A DNA stretch of 5,529 bases from Ruminococcus difficilis. GTDB taxonomy: Bacteria > Bacillota_A > Clostridia > Oscillospirales > Acutalibacteraceae. Position 1 is the first letter of the stretch. Each line of letters starts with the position of its first letter. Made by a program: the position numbers and the translations under genes. Below are positions 1-4,965 of this stretch, one piece after another. The notes under the pieces were generated by a model, which worked only from the letters and a program-made list of their open reading frames with translations, was not told where the DNA came from and did not search any database. The DNA lies in assembly GCF_016680995.1 (NCBI RefSeq), contig NZ_JAEQMG010000139.1:1-5529 (forward strand), read 5' to 3'.

Positions 1-102
1 TTTCCCTGTCACTACGATTCCCGAACTTCTCGCGTAAAAGTTTGGTACACCCTTCATCATCCATTCGATGCTGCGGTCGTACCGGTTTTCTGTAAAATAC
101 AT
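1..102 (-). CDS. Unrecognised protein, N-terminal 34 codons only (runs off left edge)
   Basis: An open frame begins with ATG at 102-100 and stays open to base 1, giving 34 codons that start MYFTENRYDRSIEWMMKGVP. A clear Shine-Dalgarno, AAAGGAG at 119-113, sits 10 bases upstream, which is the main support for a real start. The fragment has aromatic and charged residues, no signal peptide and no membrane segment. I do not recognise the family and assign no function. It lies downstream of the tmRNA gene in AT-richer DNA and behind three intrinsic terminators, so it is probably transcribed separately from the ssrA unit or controlled by read-through. Small proteins of mobile elements are often found next to ssrA, but nothing in the visible residues proves that origin. 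Confidence 0.6.
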   Translation of the reverse strand, partial: MYFTENRYDRSIEWMMKGVPNFYARSSGIVVTGK

Positions 103-133
103 TGATTATCATCTCCTTTAGTTTTTTTAGAAA

Positions 134-174
134 TAAAAAAAGAGCCAACCGCTTATTTCTAAACGATTGGCTCT
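134..174 (-). terminator. Intrinsic terminator just upstream of the left-edge gene, with a competing helix
   Basis: On the minus strand, 174-164 pairs with 151-141 (AGAGCCAA with TTGGCTCT, one mismatch, then two more pairs), followed at once by a T7 run at 140-134. That is a typical Rho-independent terminator. Its loop, 163-153, is a perfect 11-base complement of 136-126, just past the T run, so a second helix interleaves with the first. The structure ends only a few bases before the Shine-Dalgarno of the left-edge gene, so it could act as a leader attenuator. That role is inference. Confidence 0.75.
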
Positions 175-177
175 GGA

Positions 178-215
178 AAAGAAAAAACGCAGACATTTTT
201 CTTATCTGTCTGCGT
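178..215 (-). terminator. Intrinsic terminator (second of three after ssrA)
   Basis: A perfect 9-bp stem, 215-207 with 195-187 (ACGCAGACA with TGTCTGCGT), has an 11-base loop and is followed on the minus strand by TTTTTT, C, TTTT. The T-rich tail on only this strand gives the direction. It stands between the tmRNA terminator and the hairpin in front of the left-edge gene. Confidence 0.78.
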
Positions 216-328
216 AATGTGTGTGGGTTATTCAGTTGTATTACGGAAGTTCAGTTCCTGCCAGAACGGGTAAACAGTGGTTTTACATCCATATTTCGTG
301 ACAAAAAAATCCACGCCCTTGAAACGTG
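216..328. other. Gene-free spacer between terminators
   Basis: This 113-base stretch between the first and second terminators holds no convincing ORF on either strand. I looked for a minus-strand promoter that might drive a small RNA or the left-edge gene. TTGTCA is present but has no acceptable -10 at 16-18 bases. The DNA is AT-richer than the genes to the right. Confidence 0.5.
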
Positions 329-355
329 AAAAACCCCGATAGAATCGGGGTTTTT
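329..355 (-). terminator. Intrinsic terminator of the ssrA transcript
   Basis: A perfect inverted repeat pairs CCCCGAT with ATCGGGG across a 3-base loop, flanked by A5 on one side and T5 on the other, at 329-340 and 344-355. It lies 30 bases past the CCA end of the tmRNA and fits as its transcript end. Because a T tract follows the stem on both strands, it could also stop transcription entering from the left. Confidence 0.88.
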
Positions 356-385
356 CGGGGATATATCTTTTTTGCATATCCTTTA

Positions 386-729
386 TGGTGGAGATGGCGG
401 GAATCGAACCCGCGTCCGAAAAGTACTTGCCCTGACTTTCTCCGAGCGCAGTCGGTGTTTTTAATCTCCCTTACTGCGGCGCCCATCGACAGGCTACGCA
501 GCTTGGCAGCTCCTGATGTGTGACGGGAACCGGAGCGCTTTCCCGTTCACATTTACCTCTGATCGACGCCCCTTGCGCTGCCGAGGTACTCAGCGCAGGA
601 ACGAGCAGCTTACGCTGCTAAAGCAACTGTATTTTTGTCAGTTATTTTAAAGTTGCGGATTTTATGGCGGTTCCGCACCGCCGCTCGCTTATCAGAGTTC
701 GCGCTCCCCGTCGAAGCCTTTACATCCCC
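386..729 (-). ncRNA. ssrA: tmRNA (transfer-messenger RNA)
   Basis: This 344-base RNA rescues stalled ribosomes with SmpB. The 5' end, GGGGAUGUAAAGGCUUCGAC, is the conserved tmRNA start. Its first 7 bases pair with CAUCUCC near the 3' end to form the acceptor stem, with ACCA encoded. The T arm has a GCGGG/CCCGC stem and a UUCGAUU loop at about 393-411. Pseudoknot 1 is visible at 655-682: GGCGGU pairs with ACCGCC, and the GCGGA loop pairs with UCCGC. Further pseudoknots can be traced between about 580 and 440, so the architecture is the usual one-piece form. The tag frame ends in VALAA and UAA. No promoter is evident immediately upstream and smpB ends 60 bases before it, so it is probably cut from a smpB-ssrA transcript. 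Confidence 0.98.
604..639 (-). other. tmRNA tag-peptide reading frame and stop hairpin
   Basis: Read on the minus strand, GAC at 639-637 opens a frame encoding DKNTVALAA, closed by UAA at 612-610. The last codons and the stop sit in a perfect hairpin (AGCAGC, GUAA loop, GCUGCU; 619-604), as expected for the helix that ends the tag frame. GAC is chosen as the resume codon because it lies 15 bases after pseudoknot 1 and is preceded by AUAACU, with the A at -4 that the family favours. The frame is open further upstream, so ACU one codon earlier is possible. The VALAA end and stop are certain; the first residue is inferred. Confidence 0.75.
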
Positions 730-735
730 ATATAT

Positions 736-777
736 TGCGAAGCTCTTCGCTTCGCAGTGATCGTTCCCGACGGAACG
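736..777 (-). other. Two hairpins between smpB and ssrA
   Basis: The smpB-ssrA spacer contains two stem-loops: CGTTCC with GGAACG at 762-777 (4-base loop), and TGCGAAG with CTTCGCA at 736-756 (7-base loop). Neither is followed by a T tract on the minus strand, so they are not terminators. They could mark or shield the processing region of a joint smpB-ssrA transcript. That role is inference. Confidence 0.5.
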
Positions 778-789
778 TGTTTACTTTGT

Positions 790-1248
790 TTATCTGCCCT
801 GTTCCTTTAGGGCGCGTTCTATGTCGCGCTTGGCTGTGCGCTTTGCCATGTCCTCGCGCTTGTCATAGAGCTTTTTGCCGCGGCAGAGTCCCAGCTGCAT
901 CTTTACCCTGCTGCCCTTGAAATAAAGACTTATCGGTATCAGCGAATAGCCGGTCTGCTTTACCACTCCGTAAAGACGGTTGATCTCCTTTTTGTGCATC
1001 AGCAGCTTGCGGACGCGCATTGGGTCGCGGTTAAATATATTTCCGTGCTCGTAAGGCGAAATGTGCATTCCGTTTACGAATATCTCGCCCTCGACTATTG
1101 AGCACCAGCTGTCCTTGAGGTTGACCCTGCCGCTGCGTATGGACTTTACCTCCGTTCCGCACAGCTCGATGCCTGCCTCAAAGCTCTCCTCGATAAAATA
1201 GTCGTGGCGCGCTTTTTTGTTGTTGGCTATGGTTTTGAGTTCGCTCAT
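790..1248 (-). CDS. smpB: SsrA-binding protein SmpB
   Basis: SmpB (152 residues, normal length) binds the tRNA-like domain of tmRNA and carries it into the A site of stalled ribosomes in the cytoplasm. The family signatures are clear: [13 protein letters not shown] at the start, GTEVKSIR (about 31-38), the HISPYEHGN block (about 62-70), LLMHKKEI (about 82-89), the [18 protein letters not shown] strand (about 108-125) and YDKRE (about 128-132). The lysine/arginine-rich tail after that is the part that becomes helical in the mRNA channel. The ATG overlaps the recR stop as ATGA, with AGGAACGAG just upstream, so translation is probably coupled to recR. Its RNA partner ssrA follows 60 bases later. 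The stop is TAA. Confidence 0.98.
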   Translation of the reverse strand: MSELKTIANNKKARHDYFIEESFEAGIELCGTEVKSIRSGRVNLKDSWCSIVEGEIFVNGMHISPYEHGNIFNRDPMRVRKLLMHKKEINRLYGVVKQTGYSLIPISLYFKGSRVKMQLGLCRGKKLYDKREDMAKRTAKRDIERALKEQGR

Positions 1249-1847
1249 ATCTCGTTCCTGCCTTCCAGAGCCTTGGCGAGAGTGTACTCGTCGGCATACT
1301 CGAGGTCGCCGCCCACAGGGATTCCGTAGGCGAGACGCGTTACCTTGATTCCCATCGGCTTGAGCAGTCCCGATAAATACAGCGCGGTCGCGTCGCCCTC
1401 AACGGTCGGATTGGTCGCCATTATTACTTCATTTACACCGCCCTGTGCGATCCTCGCGAGAAGCTCCTTTACCGTAAGCTCCTCGGGACTGATTCCGTTG
1501 AGCGGAGATATAGAGCCGTGAAGCACATGGTAGGTGCCGCTGTATTCGCGCGTATTCTCGACCGCCGTAACGTCGCGCGGCGTTTCGACCACGCAGATCA
1601 CGCTGTGGTCGCGCGAATCGGACGCGCATATCGGACACAGCTCCTTGTCGGTGAGATTGCAGCAGCGGCTGCAGTAATGAATTTTGGTGTGAGCGTCCAT
1701 AACCGCCGCCGCAAGCTGTTCTGCTTCTGTTTTTGACAGATTCAGTACATAATATGCAAGCCGCTGGGCGGTTTTATGACCGATGCCGGGCATTTTTTCA
1801 AACTGCTCCACAAGATTTTCAAGCGGAGCGACGTTGTATTGCGCCAT
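1245..1847 (-). CDS. recR: Recombination mediator protein RecR
   Basis: RecR (200 residues, standard length) acts with RecO, and RecF where present, to load RecA onto SSB-covered single-stranded DNA at gaps. In order: a helix-hairpin-helix around [13 protein letters not shown] (19-31); a four-cysteine zinc finger (C59, C62, C71, C74); a Toprim domain from about 82 with E88 in VVETPRDV and GD at 151-152; and the C-terminal [16 protein letters not shown] block (171-186). The ATG follows the ybaB TGA after a single base and has only a weak GGGA upstream, which suggests translational coupling. Its TGA overlaps the smpB start. dnaX-ybaB-recR is a widely conserved order. Confidence 0.98.
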   Translation of the reverse strand: MAQYNVAPLENLVEQFEKMPGIGHKTAQRLAYYVLNLSKTEAEQLAAAVMDAHTKIHYCSRCCNLTDKELCPICASDSRDHSVICVVETPRDVTAVENTREYSGTYHVLHGSISPLNGISPEELTVKELLARIAQGGVNEVIMATNPTVEGDATALYLSGLLKPMGIKVTRLAYGIPVGGDLEYADEYTLAKALEGRNEI

Positions 1848-1848
1848 A

Positions 1849-2199
1849 TCAGAACATTCCCGGGATATTCAAGCCGCCCGAGATTGACTCCATTCTTTCC
1901 TCTTTTTCTTTTGCCGCGCTTCTGAGCGCTTCGTTAGCCGCAGCCATAACGAGGTCTGCGAGCATCTCTACATCCTCGGGGTCAACGACCTCGGGGCTGA
2001 TTTCTACCTTGGTAAGCTCCATTTTGCCGGTTACGGCTACCTTAACGGCGCCGCCGCCTGCCGCAGCCTCATATTCCTTAGCCTCAAGCTCTGCGGATAC
2101 CGCCTCCATGTCGTCCTGGAGCTTCTGAGCCTGACGCGCGAGCTGCTGGATGTTGTTGGCTCCGCCGCTGCCGTAGCCCTTGGGTAATCTTGCTTTCAT
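1849..2199 (-). CDS. ybaB: YbaB/EbfC family nucleoid-associated DNA-binding protein
   Basis: The gene encodes 116 residues, typical for this family of small dimeric DNA-binding proteins found between dnaX and recR in many bacteria. Visible features are a glycine-rich N-terminal tail, a long helix with [14 protein letters not shown] (about 19-32), the family's [18 protein letters not shown] stretch (about 45-62), the [20 protein letters not shown] segment (about 65-84) and a C-terminal helix ending in PGMF. The start has a good Shine-Dalgarno, AAAGGAAG, about 8 bases before the ATG. It follows dnaX after 40 AT-rich bases. The exact cellular role is unsettled even in model species; nucleoid binding and links to recombination are known of the family, not shown here. 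Confidence 0.96.
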   Translation of the reverse strand: MKARLPKGYGSGGANNIQQLARQAQKLQDDMEAVSAELEAKEYEAAAGGGAVKVAVTGKMELTKVEISPEVVDPEDVEMLADLVMAAANEALRSAAKEKEERMESISGGLNIPGMF

Positions 2200-2239
2200 A
2201 TTTTGTTCTTCCTTTCAGGTTTGTATTTATTTAAATTAA

Positions 2240-3979
2240 TTATTCTTCTGTGTACTCAATGCCGCTTTTTATCAGCCTGTCCTTGAACTGCTCAAACGGG
2301 TCTGCCGCTGTCTGCTGCCGCTTATCTTCGAGACGGTACGGCCCCAGACGGTACTGCTTGCCCGTGTTCGCGATAATTGCCTCGCGGATAGCGCGGCGTT
2401 TTTCGGGAATTTTGAGCATTTCAAACGCGAGGTCGCTCTCAGCCTTTATCAGCAGATAGCTGCCGTTTACGAACGCCTCCGAGCCTGACAGCGACGCGGC
2501 TATGGTCGCCGAGGGACCTCGAAAGCTCTCAACTATCTCCGCCCAGTTCGGGAACGGCTTTGCGTTTCGGCTCAGCTCGACCACGTCTACCTCGCCCGAA
2601 CGCTTCACAGGCGCCGGTGCGGGCTTTGTTGCTGCCGGCTGCGGCTCAGCCTTCGCTTCCGGCTTTGGCTCTGACCTTACGGGTTCCGTTTTTTGCGGCT
2701 CCGCGGGAACGGTTTCCGCTGCCTTCTGCATTTGCTCAGACTCGCTTGTTTCCGCCGCCTTCGCGGTTCCGGTATCAGCCGGCTCCGGGCTTGTTATCGG
2801 AAGCGGCGCAGGCTGAGTCGCTGCGACGGCGATTCCCTTTCTCACTGCCTGCTCAAGCGCGGTGAGCCTTGCGGCAACAGACTCGTTTGTCACGTCAAGC
2901 TCAGGCGAGGTCAGTTTGACGACCGCCATTTCAAGCTCGGTTCTGTCGCCGGTGCCCTTGCCCATGCGCTGATAGGCGCGCGAAAGCACGTCCATATAGA
3001 AAACGATGTCGGCAAGCGAGAGGTAATCCGCCTGAGCGACGCTCTGCTCAAATTCGCTGTCGGTAAAAACAACGATGTCGCGCGGATTTGAAACGGATTT
3101 TATAAGCATAAGCGCGCGGAAATGCGCAGTCAGCTCGTCGCAGAGCAAAGGCATATCCTTCGCTTCGCCGTAGAGCCTGTCGATTATACCGAGCGCCTTC
3201 GCGGTGTTTTTGTTTATCACGCAGGAGGCGAGGTCGTAGAGATAGCCCTTGTCGGCAAGTCCTGCCGCCGTGCGTACAACGTCGGAGTTGACCTCGCGGC
3301 TGATCGCGATACAGCGGTCGAGCAGCGACAAGGCGTCGCGCATTGCGCCGTCGGACACGGAAGCGATAAGCATAGCCGCCGCGTCGTCGAGGGCGATACC
3401 CTCCTGATTTGCGACGTAGAGCAGCCTGTCGGCGATATCGCAAGGCGGAATGCGGTGAAAATCGAACCGCTGACAGCGCGACTGGATGGTCAGCATTATC
3501 TTGTGAACCTCGGTTGTCGCGAGAATAAAAATCACGTGTTTCGGCGGCTCCTCGAGGATTTTAAGAAGCGCGTTGAAGGACTCCGGGGTGAGCATATGAA
3601 CCTCGTCGACGATATACACCTTGTAGCGGCACTTATACGGCGTGCCCTGTACCTCGTCGATGATTCCGCGGATGTCGTCGATTTTGCGGTTTGACGCGGC
3701 GTCCATCTCAAAGACGTCGATGGAGGTGCCGTTGTCGATCTCGCGGCAAACCTCGCACTCGCCGCACGGACTGCCGTCCTTGGGGTTGAGGCAGTTCACA
3801 GCCTTTGCGAGGATTTTGGCGCAGGTGGTTTTTCCCGTACCGCGCGAGCCTGTAAAGAGGTACGCGTGACTGATACGGTCGTTTTTCAGTTCATTCCTGA
3901 GTGTGGTGGTAATATGCTCCTGACCGGCGACGTCGTCAAAGGTTTTGGGTCTCCACTTTCTGTACAATGCCTGATACAC
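2240..3979 (-). CDS. dnaX: DNA polymerase III subunit gamma/tau (clamp loader ATPase)
   Basis: DnaX is the motor of the clamp loader that places the sliding clamp on primed DNA. This copy is 579 residues. The AAA+ core carries Walker A GSRGTGKT (44-51), a zinc module (C63, C72, C75, C78), Walker B with DEVH (125-128), sensor 1 LATTE (153-157) and the SRC arginine finger (167-169). Domain III reaches about 385. A 76-residue linker rich in Pro, Ala and Glu (about 387-462) is followed by a C-terminal domain and a charged tail. The start is GTG at 3979: it begins VYQALYRKWRPKTFDDV, the conserved N-terminus, behind a perfect Shine-Dalgarno. The frame can be extended to an ATG at 4114, but that would run through the SRP RNA. 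An A6 run in the linker at codons 429-431 could allow slippage to a short form. Confidence 0.98.
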   Translation of the reverse strand: MYQALYRKWRPKTFDDVAGQEHITTTLRNELKNDRISHAYLFTGSRGTGKTTCAKILAKAVNCLNPKDGSPCGECEVCREIDNGTSIDVFEMDAASNRKIDDIRGIIDEVQGTPYKCRYKVYIVDEVHMLTPESFNALLKILEEPPKHVIFILATTEVHKIMLTIQSRCQRFDFHRIPPCDIADRLLYVANQEGIALDDAAAMLIASVSDGAMRDALSLLDRCIAISREVNSDVVRTAAGLADKGYLYDLASCVINKNTAKALGIIDRLYGEAKDMPLLCDELTAHFRALMLIKSVSNPRDIVVFTDSEFEQSVAQADYLSLADIVFYMDVLSRAYQRMGKGTGDRTELEMAVVKLTSPELDVTNESVAARLTALEQAVRKGIAVAATQPAPLPITSPEPADTGTAKAAETSESEQMQKAAETVPAEPQKTEPVRSEPKPEAKAEPQPAATKPAPAPVKRSGEVDVVELSRNAKPFPNWAEIVESFRGPSATIAASLSGSEAFVNGSYLLIKAESDLAFEMLKIPEKRRAIREAIIANTGKQYRLGPYRLEDKRQQTAADPFEQFKDRLIKSGIEYTEE

Positions 3980-3981
3980 GC

Positions 3982-3991
3982 GATCACCTCC
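3982..3991 (-). promoter_or_regulatory. Ribosome binding site that fixes the GTG start of dnaX
   Basis: GGAGGTGATC is a ten-base perfect complement of the 16S rRNA 3' end and ends two bases before the GTG at 3979. It decides the start against the longer in-frame ATG at 4114, which lies inside the SRP RNA. Confidence 0.93.
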
Positions 3992-3999
3992 GCTGCATA

Positions 4000-4033
4000 G
4001 AAAAAGCAAGCCGTCCTGCCGAATGATGACGGC
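4000..4033 (-). terminator. Probable leaky terminator between SRP RNA and dnaX
   Basis: GCCGTC at 4033-4028 pairs with GACGGC at 4015-4010 across a 12-base loop. The minus strand continues TTGCTTTTTC. The stem is short and the T tract is interrupted by GC, so termination is likely partial. That would give abundant SRP RNA and enough read-through for dnaX, which has no other visible promoter. Confidence 0.55.
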
Positions 4034-4034
4034 G

Positions 4035-4164
4035 GCGTGCAAATAAGAGAACGACAGACTGACTGTATCGCATCGGAAACACTGCTTAATGCTGCTCGGT
4101 TCCCCGCCTGACATGGTTCACAGGCCCCAATCGCACAGGGCCTGCCGCTCGCTTATTTGCACGC
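4035..4164 (-). ncRNA. ffs: Signal recognition particle RNA, small bacterial type
   Basis: This RNA joins Ffh to form the SRP, which delivers nascent membrane proteins to the translocon. The diagnostic apical domain is present: GUCAGGCGGGGAACCGAGCAGC has a GGAA tetraloop (4103-4100) closed by CGG/CCG and the conserved symmetric and asymmetric internal loops that bind the Ffh M domain. GUGAACCAU before it and AUUAAGCAGUG after it match the usual flanks. The two ends form a long helix: 4164-4142 pairs with 4035-4057 in 22 of 23 positions, two of them G-U. No Alu domain is seen, so it is the small form rather than the 6S/scRNA type of Bacillus. Exact ends are estimated from the helix; the primary transcript probably starts near 4180. 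Confidence 0.95.
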
Positions 4165-4187
4165 GTTGACTGCTTGCGTCTTTTTTT

Positions 4188-4216
4188 ATTATAACATAGA
4201 TATTTCAGAAAATCAA
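4188..4216 (-). promoter_or_regulatory. Strong sigma-A promoter for SRP RNA and dnaX
   Basis: On the minus strand, TTGATT at 4216-4211 is followed after exactly 17 bases by TATAAT at 4193-4188, with an extended TG one base upstream of the -10. Initiation is expected near 4181-4180, about 16 bases before the first paired base of the SRP RNA. The match suits a highly expressed stable RNA. It is the only convincing promoter in the window and probably serves the operon down to ssrA. Confidence 0.88.
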
Positions 4217-4262
4217 GTATTTTTGTTATTATTGCCCGGCAACATCATTTACTGTCAGTTTA

Positions 4263-4336
4263 TCCGTAGAGGAGCCTCTTGCGGGCTCCCGGAGACGTGC
4301 ACGTTCCCGGACGGTCACAAGGGCTGTCCCTACGGA
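4263..4336. repeat. Palindromic intergenic element, about 74 bp, with 7-bp inverted ends
   Basis: The ends are TCCGTAG (4263-4269) and CTACGGA (4330-4336). Inside are a hairpin GGAGCC/GGCTCC (4271-4289), the perfect 10-base palindrome ACGTGCACGT (4295-4304) within a larger CCGG-flanked imperfect palindrome, and a GGAC...GTCC hairpin around ACAAGGG (about 4309-4329). It encodes nothing and has no T tract on either side. Motifs like GGACRGTCACAAGGGCTGTCCCTACGG are familiar to me as dispersed intergenic repeats in gut Clostridia, but copy number cannot be judged here. No clear target duplication flanks it. Confidence 0.6.
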
Positions 4337-4381
4337 ATAATCTATGGTTTTCGGGAAAAATCAAATTCTGTTGCCGCAGTA

Positions 4382-4954
4382 TTACGCCGCATTCTTCTTT
4401 TTGCCGATGCTTTCGATCTTTTTGTCGATCTTTGTCTTTTTGAAGATAAACATCACAATCAGCGCGGCGATAGTGCCTATAGCCATGCCCGCGAGGACGT
4501 CCGTCGGAAAGTGGACGTAATTATAAAGCCGCGAGAACGCTATCAGCACGGCGAGAACGTATGCCGAAATACCAAACGCGCGTCTTTCCCTGACAGCGAT
4601 AATCAGCGCCGACGAGAACGCCGCTATGGTGTGTCCCGACGGGAAGCTGTAGCCCGACGGCGCGACTATGTTAAGCGTGATGTCGGTGTTGATAATGAAC
4701 GGACGCGGACGGCATACGAGGAATTTCAGTCCGTATTCTCCCATAAACAGTCCGAGCAGAAGCGCCGCGAGAGTGATGACTCCCGTAACGCGCGTCTTGC
4801 GGAAAAACAGCATTATCAGTCCGATGATTATCCAGACCGCTCCCTTGTCGCCCATATAGCTGAACACAAGCATCACCGGGTCGAGAACGAAGTTTTTGAT
4901 CGCCGCCTGAATAAAATCCAGAATGGCAAAGTCGATCGAATATATCAATTCCAT
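4382..4954 (-). CDS. PAP2-family membrane phosphatase
   Basis: This 190-residue integral membrane protein has the complete three-part PAP2 (type 2 phosphatidic acid phosphatase) active site: KX6RP from K77 to R84-P85, PSGH at 105-108, and SRX5HX3D with S141-R142, H148 and D152. H108 and H148 are the expected nucleophile and relay. Hydrophobic segments lie at about 25-50, 56-76, 109-122, 129-146 and 153-171, and the tail is lysine-rich and cytosolic. Likely substrates are lipid phosphates such as undecaprenyl diphosphate or phosphatidylglycerol phosphate; the sequence does not decide between them. Its Shine-Dalgarno AAGGAG overlaps the hflX stop and the gap is 11 bases, so the two are probably cotranscribed. 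No terminator is visible downstream. Confidence 0.95.
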   Translation of the reverse strand: MELIYSIDFAILDFIQAAIKNFVLDPVMLVFSYMGDKGAVWIIIGLIMLFFRKTRVTGVITLAALLLGLFMGEYGLKFLVCRPRPFIINTDITLNIVAPSGYSFPSGHTIAAFSSALIIAVRERRAFGISAYVLAVLIAFSRLYNYVHFPTDVLAGMAIGTIAALIVMFIFKKTKIDKKIESIGKKKNAA

Positions 4955-4965
4955 TAAATCGCTCC

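Noticed and set aside
102..329. A 75-codon plus-strand frame
   Set aside because: It passes through all or part of three terminator hairpins, has no Shine-Dalgarno, and its product shows no recognisable pattern. Its ATG is antisense to the start of the left-edge gene.
386..420. A tRNA-like T arm and CCA end
   Set aside because: It is the tRNA-like 3' end of tmRNA. There is no anticodon arm; the 5' half of the acceptor stem lies more than 300 bases away at 729.
2200..2239. A possible promoter in the AT-rich dnaX-ybaB gap
   Set aside because: TTGAGT occurs near the end of dnaX, but no good -10 lies at a proper spacing. The gap is fully explained by the ybaB ribosome binding site.
3122..3694. 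A 190-codon plus-strand frame
   Set aside because: It is the antisense shadow of the dnaX ATPase region. The DnaX motifs are intact on the other strand, so this frame has no independent support.
3980..4114. A 45-residue N-terminal extension of DnaX from an ATG at 4114
   Set aside because: It would translate through the SRP RNA and the likely terminator, has no family similarity, and the GTG at 3979 has a perfect Shine-Dalgarno and the conserved N-terminus.
4157..4957. A 266-codon plus-strand frame
   Set aside because: It runs antisense to the PAP2 gene and across the palindromic repeat, with a very Arg- and His-rich low-plausibility product and no RBS. It is a shadow of the real gene.
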